Below the pieces are notes generated by a model that made no database searches, was not told the origin of the DNA, and saw only the letters and a program-made list of their open reading frames with translations. From the NCBI GenBank assembly GCA_002794785.1, contig NBBA01000002.1, positions 2,046,001 through 2,110,000 of the forward strand: 64,000 nucleotides of DNA. The letters run 5' to 3'. Position numbers and translations under genes: made by a program. Source of the stretch: Coniferiporia sulphurascens (taxonomy: Eukaryota > Basidiomycota > Agaricomycetes > Hymenochaetales > Hymenochaetaceae). Every line of letters starts with the position of its first letter. Positions within the stretch are counted from its first letter, which is position 1. Below are positions 1-12,132 of this stretch, piece by piece.

Positions 1-2202
1 AAGAAACTCTGCGTATCAGCCCTCGCAATCAACATCAAAGGTTATTTCGATAACATCAATCATTCTCGACTTCTACATTCGTTACATCTATTAGGCTTCG
101 ACCAAAAAATTATTCTATGGACTCAAGCATTTCTTTCTGACCGTCTCATATCTTTTAAAATTGACAATTTCACTTCCGAACAAAAGCCTATACACAACGT
201 CGGCATCCCACAAGGATCGCCCATTTCCCCAATTCTTTCAACCATTTACACCGGTTTTATTCTCAACTCCTTCAATTTATCATCTGACACTTGTATCAAA
301 GCATATGTCGACGACCAACTCATTTTAGTATATTCCGACTCTTATCAAGAAAACATCCGCCTCCTAAAAATCGCTTATAACATCATTTCCAACAAACTTA
401 ACGATATTCAACTTTCCATCGATCATTTAAAATCTGACCTTATTCATTTTATATGACGCGGCTTTTCCCCAACTACCTTTCCTTCTATCACCCTTCATAA
501 CATTCATTCACCCCCAATTACCATAGTACTGTCTCCGGTCATTTGCTGGCTGGGCTTCTACCTCGACCAACGACTTAACTTCAACGACCACGTACACCGC
601 ATGTGCATGAGAGCACGATCAACTACCATGGCTCTTCGTATACTCGGCAATACCATTTGCGGGCTTTCATTCGCCAATTTCCGCACACTCCACTTCGCCA
701 ATGTTCTCCCCGTTCTCACATACGGCTTCCAACTATGGTTTACCGGCATTCGACAAAAACCCAAATTAAACAAAATGACCGTCGCTCAAAATCAAAGCTT
801 ACGCCTTCTTACCGGGACTTTTCGCACCACTCCGTCTCACGCACTTCACCGCATTGCTCACATTTTACCGATACCAATACTCCTTCAAAAACACAACCAA
901 TCTACAGCACTTCGCCTTAATCGTCTTCCGCTTAACTCACAACTCCTTAACCGTCTTCCATCATCATGGCCTCGTCTTCCAACATCAAAACCACCCATCA
1001 CCTCCCGTCATCAATCCACCTCCAACAAACCAAAAACTCAACTTCATCGCCTTGCTTTCCTCACCAACCCGCGTACCGAACACATCAATCCATATCTCGC
1101 TCACCCTTCACAACACCTTCCGTCCAATCCTAGCCAATATCATTACAAAGCTTTATCTTATCATCTCGAATCCGGCACGTCCTCTTTTGATCGAAAAAAT
1201 TCTCAAAAAAACAAAATTATTCTTTTACATGATTCTTTATCCAAAAATATTCACAATTTAATCATTTATACAGACGGTTCAAAAAACTACAAAAACAATA
1301 AATCCGTCACTATCTCTTCTTTCGTCATTTATCACAAAGGACTCGTTGTAGACCTCGGTCACTTCTACTGTTCACCTTCCGGCTCATCGTTCGACGCAGA
1401 AATGTATGCTCTAGCCAAATGTACCGAACGTATCACTCTCTTTCGTCAACGTCACATCCTATCATCTGCTCATATATCTAACATTCATTTCTTCTCTGAC
1501 TCGTCATCATGCATTCCCGCTATTATCGATTTATCTCCACATGCAGCGCAATGTTCTTCTAAAATTTTCCGCACTTTTTCAGATTCATTTACTTCCAACA
1601 CTCACCACCATATTCATCTTCATTGGTCCCCAGGTCATCTCGACATTCCCGGAAACGTCATCGCCGACAAGCTCACTCATTTCTCACCAATCGGCCGCCC
1701 ATTCGTCCTAAAAACATACGCAGGAGAAAAAGAAGACATTAATCTTCGCGCGATTACATCATGGTCTCATAATATCCAAAACACAAAAAACATCTCGGAG
1801 TCCGCGTCATTCAACACTATTACCGGAATACCCTCCTCGAAACTACCACCTTTTTGGAAAAAGTTTTACTACCCTCGAGACATATCTTCGCGCATCTTCC
1901 ATGCAATAACTGGACACGGCCATTTTGGCGACTACTACAGGCGTTTCGTACCAACTGAAGCCATTTCATGCCCATGCGGGGAACACATCCAAACAAGAGA
2001 TCACATTATCCGACGTTGCCCTCTTTTAAAATCCGCACGCATCCAGGCCTTCGGGAATGTCATACCACCTCCGGACAACATTTTATTCACAAAAGAATCA
2101 TTTTTACAAAAACTCGCCTCCTTTTTCAATTCGTCGAACGCCTTTACTAAATCCTTTACAGTACATGATCCGATTCCCAACTCTAGATTCTTTCCACCAT
2201 AA
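1..2202 (+). pseudogene. Non-LTR (LINE) retrotransposon ORF2 remnant: reverse transcriptase plus RNase H
   Basis: Frame 1 is open from the first base, so the element starts upstream of the window. The reverse transcriptase palm is clear, with the GIPQGSPISP motif near 200-230 and the catalytic box AYVDDQLI near 300-325. An in-frame TGA at 454-456 follows SDLIHFI, where a Trp codon (TGG) would fit, so this copy cannot make a full protein. The frame reopens through the thumb region. An RNase H domain follows, with its acidic residues in IIYTDGS (~1262), FDAEMYALAK (~1390), FFSDSSS (~1492) and GNVIADK (~1650). A C-terminal CPCGEH...RDHIIRRCPLL zinc-knuckle-like motif lies near 1970-2020. A stop at 2200-2202 and an A-rich tail near 2365-2382 suggest the 3' end of the element. 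The order RT, RNase H, Cys/His motif is typical of fungal LINEs. The endonuclease and ORF1 are outside the window. Confidence 0.9.
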
Positions 2203-2700
2203 TCTCACATTCATCATAAATCCGACACAAAAACTTCACACCTTTTTCCGTTGCTTTAAAACCAGAATCTTTATACCTTGTTAATCTCCTCTGACACAAC
2301 ACTTCATAGAGTTTCACATCCGCGTCTTTTACTATGTAATGTAGCAGTATACAAATGCAGATTTAAAAATAAATAAAAAATCGCCCGCGAGGTGACAACT
2401 TGAAAGGGACGCGACGCGACGCGACGCTTAGTCATTTAGCACCACTTAACCTTAATAACAAGTATCCACACTGAGTATTAATGATGATAGTACTGTTCGG
2501 CTATCTAGACGAATACGTTCCGCAATTGTCCAGCTTACAATTTCATAAGCAGCATACTTTTGTAGCTGCATTCATATATGTAACTCCTATGGATATCCAT
2601 GCGGACAAATGGCAATTCACCCGACTTGGTACATCAACCATTGAACAAAAACCTGAAGGTCCTGCGTCAACAAGCGAAGTAATACTAAGCATTTAACCGC
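2203..2700. other. LINE 3' end and spacer before MMS19
   Basis: This holds the likely LINE 3' UTR, an A-rich tail near 2365-2382, and then spacer sequence. I see no gene in it. It separates the retrotransposon from the 3' end of MMS19. Confidence 0.6.
2408..2427. repeat. Four perfect copies of the pentamer GACGC
   Basis: The pentamer GACGC is repeated four times directly downstream of the LINE A-rich tail. It could be a simple satellite at the insertion point. No function is implied. Confidence 0.85.
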
Positions 2701-5700
2701 TCACCAGGCAGTCCTCGCGTCTACGGCCTCCTTTCTCACCGCCCTCTTGGAATCGTCTAGAGCTTTCTCAAGTTCACGGATAACAAAGGATTTGGACGGA
2801 TGGAGAACGTCATATCGCACTACCTTCGGGAGAACGGTCAAATATTTGAGAGCCTCCACCCGCAGATTCTAAGCAGGTCATATGTTCCTTAGGTTGTGTC
2901 CCAGTGTTCCAGTAATTGAAGGCTTACCACGGAGGTAAGTTCCTGCGGTAGCGCATTCTTTAAGACAACCAGTACCAATGTGCTTGCGTGTTCCTGGGTA
3001 CAGGCTTGACCACCGTTGGCTGCCACAACGGATAACGTGTTTATGATTTTAGTGCGAATTCCGATATCCGCTAGGCCGAGCCCTCGAATCAAATACGGCA
3101 TGAGCTGCGTTCAGAACTTTAGCAGGAGATCAGCTATCGCAGCGTTAGAGACCTTACTATTGTCATTTCGCTCATGTACGTTGTATGCGGCAATGACGAT
3201 ATTAAAAACGTGAGCGCGACTAAACTTGCTTTCTGCGCCGGTGATTCTGGGGAAACCCACCGATAGTCGTCAATGCCAAAATGAAAGTGTAGTAAGAATA
3301 AAACTCACGGCCAGCGTCTTTTAGTCCTTCTAATATTTTTGGCAAGACACTCTTGAAATATTTTTGAGCATAGAGGATCTAAAGCTGAAGAATTAGCAAA
3401 ATCTGCTCATTCGGAATTACACTCAACTAACGCGTATCACGGCGTGGTTTTTCTTCGTTAGTACATCTCCACTACCTGCTATCTCGCCTATTGCCCGTGC
3501 AGCGTCCCAGCCAACTTCGGAGTCTTCAAACAGCTTAAACAGCCGATCTATAATGTTATTTACAGAAGTATGGTTAAGCATAATGAGGGGTTTAGCAATC
3601 TGTAAAAGCGGTTAACGACCTCTGAAGAGTACAAATACAAACTGTGCGAATCACCCAAAGCCAGCTTTCAATAGCGTATATTCGCTGTTGGGCCGGGTTT
3701 TGAGTGCTCGATATCTCTTCCCAGATTGTCTCTATTTGTCTCAAGATGAACGGCTCCATTCCTTAAGCACAGATACTTAATCAGAAAGATGTTAACCGCT
3801 GGTAAATATCTTGTGTACTTTCTGAATTCTTGTTAAGCAGTGCCGCAATAAAATGATTGGCGGCGTGCCGCTGAAGATCGTTGTTCGCAGTATGTAAGCC
3901 CCAAGCTTGGAAGCTACTTAAGAGCTCGGCAGGCTCGATGTCGGGTAAGAGAACCTGAAGATATAGACATTAGTCACTTCGGCGGAGTGATGTTGGAGAT
4001 ACAGTCCCAACTTCTCTATGGCATGCTATCACCGCAGCGGTAAGGAGTTTTACTGTATTCCGTTGCAATGGCGTCGAGGATGCCTAGGGAACTGGTTAAA
4101 TCATGTGGTGTATGAAAATTGAAGGGTCTTACTCCAAATGGATTGAAATGGTTGTCCGCGGGCATCACCTGGTGGCCTACAGCCAGCTTGGCCAGATCGC
4201 CCTTAAAGTATGCACGATGAAGGTCATAAGCCAATCTTTGTTGGCGTCTTGTAGTACGGGTATGTTAGCATCCCAGATAAACGATAATTAGCATCAAACC
4301 CACTCGACAGCAGCTGTCCGCACGATCAAGGTTATGGCCTGTCCAGCAACATCAAGCAGCCTTGAATCCGTGTTCTGTGGCCGGGATGAGTCACCGGTAA
4401 GAGCCAAGTAAATGAAGAGATTGTAAAGCCGTGGGATCAAGCGGTCAATGTACTTTGGTACATCGGAGTGCTTGGCGTTAACCTTAAGCTCGAGGACTGA
4501 TACTAGTGTTCTCAGAATACTATGGGCATAAGCCGCTCTGGGTTCACTATCATCGCTATCCTCACTGACACTTCTTTTAGGTGCACAAACAAGGTCCAGT
4601 TTCGTCGAGAGGCGCACGACGAGTGTCTCGAACAAAGGCGCAGAAACACACAAGCGAGAAAGCCATCGCAGTGTCCTCCAGTGCTTTGCTCTATCAACGT
4701 GATCATCACGCTTGGGAGGCATATCAGGCAATGAGCTGAAAAGAAGAGGTAGTGTTGATCCTTCGACTAAATCTGAGCTTCTGTCCGCAATAGTTATGAG
4801 GACGTCAAGGGCCTCATCACTAGGTGGAGAATAAGAGACTCCGATCTGATCCCGATTAGGAATATTGCTTGCCTCAGGTCATCTACTCCCCCGCTGTCAA
4901 ACTGGAGAATTTCGTTGATACTGTGTATCACATAAGTGAGCTCCTCTTCAGTTAGCACGTCTCGCATTTGAGAAAGCCTCTTGAGGCCTTCCAAGGCGGC
5001 CTCGCGACAATTAAGGGTTTTCGTCCCAGAAATAAAGGCTCCTAAGACGTCGTCCTTGAAAGACAGGAGTTGTGCTTGTAGTCCGTAGTCCTCCAGTGTG
5101 GGCTGTCTTGCATCTACAGCACTTACAACAACGCAAAGTAAGGTCAGGATCTGCGGCCGATGCACGAGTTCCTCGGGATCATGGAAGAGCTTCATCAACC
5201 GGGGGATCGTTTGCGAAAGGGAAAATCGTGTGATGTTTGCTGACGGTAAATCGTCAGTAAGCCCGATGATAAGTACGATCTGGTACGTACGTGTTGTTCC
5301 AACTAATGCAGCGATAACTTTGCTTGCTGGGATTGCCTGACTCTTCTCTGGCTCGCTCATCAGGTCCAAGCATTCATCACAAATTTCTGTGACCAGTCCC
5401 TCCAACTTTTCGGATGTCTCCTCTTTGTCTGCTTCAGAGTCATAGATCGTTTGGATTAAGACTTGCGTAGCTTTCAGGGCTTCGCCCTCGACTTCGGAAT
5501 TGACTGGTTGAAAAACCTTTTCGAAACATTATTAGCGCCCTTTAACACTGTTTGAGTACCTACCTCCAGTTTGAGGAAGTTCCAAAGCTTTTTTGCAAAC
5601 CTCCGCGCTATGGCAGCGCCGTAAATAGGTATACAAGATGTCATAGTATTGATAATGTCTTTCTGCGACAAATAGTTAGGTGCTAGAATGCAGGTTAATA

Positions 5701-6913
5701 GGTAACCACTATCACCTTTGTTGTCGGTGATGCTGCCAAGAGCTTATCTAGGAAAAGCGGGATTGCAAGTTGACCAAATAGCGGAGATGCATTCAGGCAC
5801 GACCTTGGTGACATAACTGTTCGTAAGTGCGAGCGAGTGGCAGAAAGGAAATAATTATAATGATACGTACTGGAGCGCGAGTTTAAGCTCCTCAGGTGTG
5901 ATTCCATATGGGTCATCCGCGGGTGGCTTGAAGGTGATCGGGAAATAGCAGAAAATGACGTTAAATATTTCCTGCATGACCGTAAGAATCTGAACTCGGT
6001 ATGAATAAGAAAAAGGCACCTCAACATGTTGGGATATGTCAAATTCAATGCAAATAACTCGGTCTATGTTGAAAGCAAGCATGAGGTTTCGGGGATCTTT
6101 CTCGCCATCTACCATCTTCGCATATCCAGCCAGGAACTCATCGCCCATTCCTTGTAAGGCTAGAATCGCGATAAATTTTTTGCAAAAGGCGACTTTTAGC
6201 GTTCCTACCATTCCGATGGAGGGCCATAAGGGAGTCTAGGGTCTTGAAAACAAGATAACGCGTTGACTGGTTATAATCTTTCATCTTGACGTGGGAGAAC
6301 AGCCTGTCCCAAAGACGTAGTTTTAATGAATTATGAAAAATAGAGCGACGCGGAAACTTACGCCTTAACAGTATCGGTAGCATCGACATTAGAGAAAGTC
6401 GGAAGTGCTGTTAATGGGACAAGACCCTTCAAGGCAGGGATGGTGGTTTCGGTGTCTTCTAATTTTCCTGCATAAAATGTAACCAATACACGCGCTGTGA
6501 TGTAGTGCATGGATCAATATATCTGGTCGTGTGGCGCGCTGTGACGCATAAGAAGCAACGCTCGGCGCAGACTTACTAGCTTGGCGATTAATTTTATCCG
6601 GGGGACAGCGTCCGATGACTTGGGACAGGAAGTCTACCCCTGCGAAGCGGTATATCAGATGTTTTAGAGTCCATTTATCATAAGAGAGGACGGGCCTTTT
6701 GTCCTCAGAATATCCTCTTCGGAAGTCAGGTACTCTCCCAAGGCCTTTACTACACTGAGCAGCGTGGATTGTCCCAACGAAATGGCTATCTTACATTAGC
6801 ACAACTTACCAGACGAGCTGCGGAGAAACCACCTTACCCGAAATCGTCTGTATGAGCTCTTCGTCACGCCCGGATGTAATCCATGTGCGTACAAGCCTCT
6901 CCGTCTCTTCCAT
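2701..6913 (-). CDS. MMS19: MMS19 homologue: cytosolic iron-sulfur targeting / nucleotide excision repair scaffold
   Basis: A HEAT-repeat protein assembled from many short exons. The N-terminus (METERLVRTWI-like, ATG at 6911-6913) and the segment TETTIPALKGLVPL match the MMS19 N-terminal domain. So do GMGDEFLAGYAKMVDGEKDP and FCYFPITFKPPADDPYGI. Further on, CDECLDLMSEPEKSQAIPAS and the C-terminal LIRGLGLADIGIRTKIINTL and VRYDVLHPSKSFVIRELEKA match the rest of the family. The frame ends at the TGA read from 2701-2703. MMS19 works with the CIA targeting complex to deliver Fe-S clusters to DNA polymerases, helicases such as XPD, and primase. Most introns are clean, for example GTAAGC...TTAG before NLRVEALK and GTGGGT...CAAG near 4300. 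One intron near 6660-6720 has a poor GC-type donor. No disabling lesion was found. It diverges from NDUFAF7. Confidence 0.9.
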
Positions 6914-7356
6914 ATTGCGGTCAGAGGCAAAGTGTATGCGGCGATGCGGGCCTTTCACCTACTGGCGCTACTTTCGGATTCCGAATCAGGCACTTAAGCG
7001 TACAGGCTCGAGGCAACTACCTAATGCCTACTAATGGTGGATTTCACGTCGACCAGACTGATCCCGCAACTCACATTTGCATACTCTAGCCATTTTAATT
7101 TGTGTACGTAGGCTAGGTTGAATTAATACACATCTAATACGGCAGAATTAGAGAATGAGTAGCCTTACGGCCTTACGTGGCTGAACTTCCCGGTTCTCTT
7201 TACGTACAATTATTCCCCTCGTTGTGACTTCATCCTCGTTCAGAAAATACACCGGCAGGACGTCCTCTCGCTTTCCACCATATTATCTGTGTACACTTGC
7301 GTACTGGGAGATAGTGCGTCTGCTGTTTATCGTCGACGTGCGGCTTGAAGGGGCTC
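6914..7356. promoter_or_regulatory. Divergent promoter region between MMS19 and NDUFAF7
   Basis: About 440 bp separate the two divergent start codons. The ORFs here are short and not conserved-looking. No specific factor site could be assigned. The region must contain the 5' UTRs and promoters of both genes. Confidence 0.5.
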
Positions 7357-9095
7357 ATGCTCCGCTCAAGATGGGCCATCCCACCCCCGTCTCTGTTCGC
7401 AAGACCGAGGACATCCATTAAAAGCCAGTTCGTATTTTTTTCGCGGTCGTACGCTTCTGCCCCACCGCAGAAAGGCAAGCGCCCTGTTAGGATTGATTAT
7501 AACAGCAAGCCGGAATACTCGTTCTTGAACTCGGATGCGGCGACCCGCGAACATCTGGATTACAAGCTCGTCACTGCAAATGACTTAGAGAGCTATACAG
7601 AGCCTCCTCGACAAGTGAAGATGCTTGTACGAGACTATATTGAAGATGCTCTATATAACCCGCACTACGGCTACTTCCCAAAGCAAGCGACTATATTTAC
7701 GGGTTTGGAAGAGGAGCTTCAGTTCTCGGAAATACGCGATTCCAACGAATTCCAGGAGATCGTAGCTCGGAGGTATGAGGGTTATGGGAAGGATGGTGAT
7801 GGCCCCGGGCGGCAGATATTCCACACTCCGACTGAACTGTTTCGTGTATGTCTATTTTCTGTTCCTATGAAAATGAGTACTCAACTGCATTACTCGAAAG
7901 CCTCATTACGGACAAGCCATCGCCCAGTGTCTCATTTCCGAGTACCTCCTCAAGTATTTTCCATATGAGGACCTTATTATCTACGAAATTGGCGCAGGAA
8001 ATGGTTCGTTGGCAATGGACATTCTGAACTTCATTCAGGAACGACATCCCGAGGTGTATGAAAGAACTCGCTATACCATAATTGAGATCAGCGGAAGCCT
8101 TGCAGGTCGGCAGAGAGAGGTCTTGAACTCGACGCACGAGTGTGTTCAAGTTGTAAACAAGAGCATCTTTCGTTGGGACCGACGAGAGCCGGCGCCGTGT
8201 TTTATGGTGATGATGGAGGTAATAGTGAGTGAGCTATAGCATTTTGATCGTGCTGGTGCTGAGGCCTTCCCAGGATAATTTTGCTCATGATATGATCCGC
8301 TACGATGTTAAAACGTTGGAACCGTATCAAACCTTTGTCAGTATCGATGGAGCGGGGGACTTCTTCACACATTACACTCGTGTCACCGATCCGTTGATCT
8401 CTTCGTTCCTTGACATGCGCCGTGCGCTCCAACTGCCTCCCCCTCTTCCTGCTATAATGCGCTCGTCCGGACGCTTCCGAAAACTCTACGCTCATCTTCC
8501 CTTTGCACCAAACCTTTCAAAACCGGAATACATCCCCACCCGCCTTATCTCCCTTCTCACAACCCTTCGCACTTACTTCCCGCTGCATCACCTTATCCTG
8601 TCAGACTTTTCAACACTGCCCGATTCGGTACCTGGCTATAATGCACCTGTTGTGCAGACTCGGTATAAGAACTCAATGGTTCCCTGCTCCTCGTTGTTTG
8701 TCCGACAGGGCTACTTTGACATTTTTTTCCCTACGAACTTCGAACGTCTGCGGGACATGTATGAACACGTCCTTGCTCGGCCGATGCCAGTTATGACGGC
8801 TGGTGCATCAGCTGCGGACCTCCCTCCTCCTCCCTTGGCGCGCCCTACGCCTTTGTGGCACAGCGTATCCCCGCTTGCGCTTGGGGCTGAGTTCTTTTCT
8901 TCCCAGCCAGGGAACCGTCGGTCACCTTTGGACGGTGTGGTGTCTGCGAGCGGACTTCCAGTTGGCGAGCGCAAGTCGAGCGTATTCACCCACTTGGAGT
9001 TCATGGAAACCTACGCGGATGTGGAAAAAACGCGTCTTAAAAACGGGGAGAATCCAATGCTGGACTTTTACAAAAACGTGAAGTTTTTATTTTAA
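7357..9095 (+). CDS. NDUFAF7: NDUFAF7/MidA-type protein arginine methyltransferase, mitochondrial complex I assembly factor
   Basis: Three exons: 7357-7845, 7901-8224 and 8274-9095. The start at 7357 gives an Arg/Ser-rich N-terminus (MLRSRWAIPPPSLFARPRTS) that fits a mitochondrial presequence. An upstream TTG in the same frame was not used. Family motifs follow in order: VKMLVRDYIEDALYNPHYGY, HTPTELFR-PHYGQAIAQCL across intron 1, the SAM-binding EIGAGNGSLAMDIL, and IIEISGSL. Then come EVI-DNFAHDMIRYD across intron 2 and YFPLHHLILSDFSTLPDSVP. NDUFAF7 symmetrically dimethylates an arginine of the complex I 49-kDa subunit early in assembly. The presence of this gene implies a proton-pumping complex I. 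Intron 2 uses the strong donor GTGAGT. The C-terminus continues past the catalytic domain with a Pro-rich insert and a normal stop. It converges with the neighbouring methyltransferase only 69 bp away. Confidence 0.9.
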
Positions 9096-9164
9096 CGAAT
9101 ACAACTTGTGAACCATTTCAGTAATGAAGGGCTCTGATGTGATTTTCTGAAATTTATGTCTATA

Positions 9165-10257
9165 CTAATTTACAGCTTCTAGGGTTTTCATTACATAGAT
9201 ATAGTAGTGGAACATCTCTCCAAGTTCGCGAACTTCCAACGTTGTATCTGGTCTAGTCAAGAATCTTTTCCGAAAGTGGGGCTGTCCAAAGGTAATGTAT
9301 AGGAATACCCCGCTTTGTCTCTTTAATACGCTGTGCGGAAAACAGGTTGGCGATCGCCCTGTCTCGTGTTTCGAGGACTTACCGAACTACTTCATTCACC
9401 TCCATTGTGCAGTCCTTTATGACTTGCTCCGGGGGATCCTAAAGCAAGATTGAGACTTTAGTGAACAGGGCAACAGAAAAACGAAAAGGACATGACTGAC
9501 CCAAACATCACCTTTTGAAGTCATCATAGCATCCATCGTTCCTGTGCATGACGTTGGCTTCAAAAAGAGGAACTCCCGCATTTGGAGTACGGCCTACCTT
9601 TATCAATAGCGACGTCAAACTCTGAGTCTCCAAATGTTAACCGTCTGACGTCCATTTGACGCCACTCCATAGCCGGTCTTGTCTCTAGGTGCTTTTCTTT
9701 CATCTGCTTAATGACAACGGAAGAATACTGAGTAGGACGGCATTAAGTCGAAGTCGTTTGAAGAGTGACGGTGTACAAAGCATACATCAACGTTGACGAT
9801 GTTGTGGTATCCATTGTCATACATCTATTAAGTTGATCGAAAAGCGGCTTGTCAGTGACAATAATAAAAGAAGAAAGGACGCTCAACGATCTGGAACGAA
9901 AGATCGGAGCTTGTCTAGACTACCTCTTCGGAAAGGGTCGAATTTCCGCACCCAAGCATTAAAATCTTTAACGATTTGTCTGGAATGGTCTGCTCGAGTA
10001 TGTTTGCGATGTCCTCATATTTCTTAAACCAGTCGAATGTCGAACCATCAGATTCTCTGCATAGTTAGGACGTGTATAAGCTGAGACGGGCGACGGAAGC
10101 CATCGAAAAAATCGGCTCACTTTTTGTAGCGTTCATCCCTCGAATCAAATCAGCGATAAACTTGTGAGGCTTAAACATATCATCCGCAGAATAATTACCA
10201 GTACTCGACTGTCCCGTAATCCTCGTTTTTCTCTGGTAACACTCCCGAGGCCATCAT
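9165..10257 (-). CDS. EEF1AKMT4/METTL13-like lysine methyltransferase (SAM-dependent)
   Basis: This gene is split into short exons, so no long open frame marks it. Joined exons read: MASGVLPEKNEDYGTVEYW, then DERYKK with ESDGSTFDWFKKYEDIA. The SAM motif I is LKILMLGCGNSTLSEE and the acidic ribose-binding residue lies in NIVNVDYSSVVI. Further on come MEWRQMDVRRLTFGDSEFDV, AIDKGTMDAMM, and near the end GVFLYITFGQPHFRKRFL. This order is that of the eEF1A lysine methyltransferase family (EEF1AKMT4 and the N-half of METTL13), expected to methylate translation elongation factor 1A in the cytosol. Introns are GT-AG with clear acceptors, such as GTGAGC...TATGCAG and GTAGTC...TTAATAG. The first ATG of two tandem ones (10255-10257) is used. 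The stop TAG reads from 9165-9167. The substrate is inferred from the family. Confidence 0.85.
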
Positions 10258-10565
10258 CGCTGGCCTTGAATAATCGATCCTAAATTAATTCCGACTCGTC
10301 CCACTGGAGTTTCAAGTACGAGGACGATCAGCTCAGGCGGATGCATTTGGCTCGTCGTTCGCACGCATCCCGCTGCGCCCATCGAGCAACCTCAGCCCGA
10401 CTTCGTTACCATAAACCTGCCTTACGCTTTGTTTATTCTCAACCACTCATCGTTCGATTGCTCTTTTGCTTTTTAGTCACTCCTTATTCGGTCCTGGAGA
10501 TATCTGCTTCCTTTTCCCGCCATCTCCGGATTCAAAGGCGCATGCTGGAGTAAATCGGAAGCACC
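10258..10565. promoter_or_regulatory. Divergent promoter region between the methyltransferase and KEI1
   Basis: A 308 bp spacer between divergent start codons. Its CT-rich stretch near 10430-10510 is typical of fungal promoters and 5' leaders. A short frame at 10341-10553 overlaps it but lacks any family signature. Confidence 0.45.
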
Positions 10566-11831
10566 ATGAAGCTTACACTCAAACAGCAATGGCGACCGAG
10601 ACCATTGAACTCGTTCCTTGGTCTTGTTGACATCAAACTAGGTGTCACCATAGTCCTACTGTTCGCTGTACGCCTTCTTACAATCATGCGCCTATGGGTC
10701 GAGCCTGATTTCTCAAATGCACTTTTCTTCAGCTGCTTAATAAAGTAGCTGGCGTGTATGGACTTATCGCAGTTTTCACCGGCGGCTCTTTTGCACAACT
10801 CAGCATGTATGTCTACTCCGTGATAACTCTGGTTGCGTTTGGTTGGGCCATCAAGGCTGTTACAGAAGTGCGTTTTCGTGGGGTCAAAATTACAGATAAC
10901 ATTCTAACTGAAAGAGTTCACTTGCAGGAAGACCCCCGACGCACGCTGTATTTTGCCCATCTATTTTTCGCAGACCATATACTATCCACAGCGTGGACGG
11001 TGTTTTTTGCTGTTGTGTGGTGGATATACACGCCACACGACGGTCGGCGTCACGCAAATTCTGAGGCGCAGAAGCAACTCATGCAGGGCGGTGGGGGTCA
11101 TGATATGACGGAAGAAGAACGTACAGCAGCCGCACTGCAAATATGGAATAAAGAGAAGGGACTGGCTGCTGCTGTGATAATTGTTGGGTGGTGTGCTAAG
11201 GTACGAAGTGACCTTGTTTTATTTGATCATCTCTACAAGTCGACTCTAGATCTACTTCGCGATCCTTGTCTATTCCTACGCCATTCACCTCCGCAAAGGT
11301 TCATATCGCGCGCTCCCGAGGACTACGTTGTCCGCGGACTCTCAATACACCGCCTTGAACGGTTCTGCTCGCAGCGCACACTTTCCTGAAAGCGTTCTCG
11401 GTGACGATGACGACGAAGTTGTCGATGATTTCTATCGGGTACCCATTGCGTCTAGCGCACAACCTCATTCTGCGGCCGTGAGTAGGACACCCGGGCCTGC
11501 AACGGGATCTTCTGTCTCCTCCTTCGCCGATTTCATTAGCGCCCCAGGGCGCGGACGTCGGTTTCGTGCGCCGGGATCGGCGGGTATCGGTGGGCCAGGG
11601 GCTATTGGGGCAGGGACGAATGGGAAAGCGAACGCGGTGGATAAAGACCTAGACTTTGAGGAAGAAGTGTTGTTCGACTCTGATGAGCTTGGACACTCAA
11701 GGTTTGGAACAACGGAGGAGAGCACGAGCGTCAGCTCACGTGACGAGGACGCCAGCGGGCGGCGGACGCCGGGTGATGGCGCTCTGTATAGTCGGGAGAG
11801 GAGTGGATACGTTAATTCTGGCCATCCGTAA
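10566..11831 (+). CDS. KEI1: KEI1: regulatory subunit of inositol phosphorylceramide synthase
   Basis: Four exons: 10566-10667, 10733-10867, 10928-11200 and 11250-11831. Fungal KEI1 features appear in order: RPRPLNSFLGLVDIKLGVTI, LLNKVAGVYGLIAVFTGG across intron 1, YFAHLFFADHILSTAWTVFF, and VVWWIYTPHDGRR. A helix follows with MTEEERTAAALQIWNKEKG, then the last membrane span AKIYFAILVYSYAIHLRKG across intron 3. About four membrane spans are followed by a long acidic, Ser/Gly-rich cytosolic tail. KEI1 binds the catalytic subunit AUR1 in the Golgi. It is needed for IPC synthase activity, the step that makes inositol phosphorylceramide from ceramide and phosphatidylinositol. The tail lacks clear conservation and is the least certain part. 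Confidence 0.88.
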
Positions 11832-12132
11832 CATATGTCCGCGTAAGAACCAGGAAATGGTGCATTTTCTTTCTCCCTGGTTTCATGTGTTTCATTTTTC
11901 TAGCTATCCCTGCTCCTTTGTGCATTGTCAATCTCTCTATATCCTCCGTATTAGTACTATAGACAAGAATTAGTTGCGACAGATTAAACTCTACGTTTCT
12001 ACGCAGTCTAGAAGTGCTGCAGCTCTTTTGCCCGTGTAAGTTGAGTCTATGTCTAAATTTCATAGTGTGTTATCGTTGTCGTGTGCTTCTTTCTTTTTTT
12101 AATGATTCACATAGTTGTGGGCTTTCGGGATA
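11832..12132. other. Spacer between convergent KEI1 and PQ-loop gene
   Basis: About 300 bp between convergent stop codons. It is T-rich and should hold both 3' UTRs and poly(A) signals. No gene is visible. Confidence 0.5.

Noticed and set aside
10341..10553. 70-codon frame upstream of KEI1
   Set aside because: It lies in a divergent promoter, is out of phase with KEI1 exon 1 and has no family resemblance.
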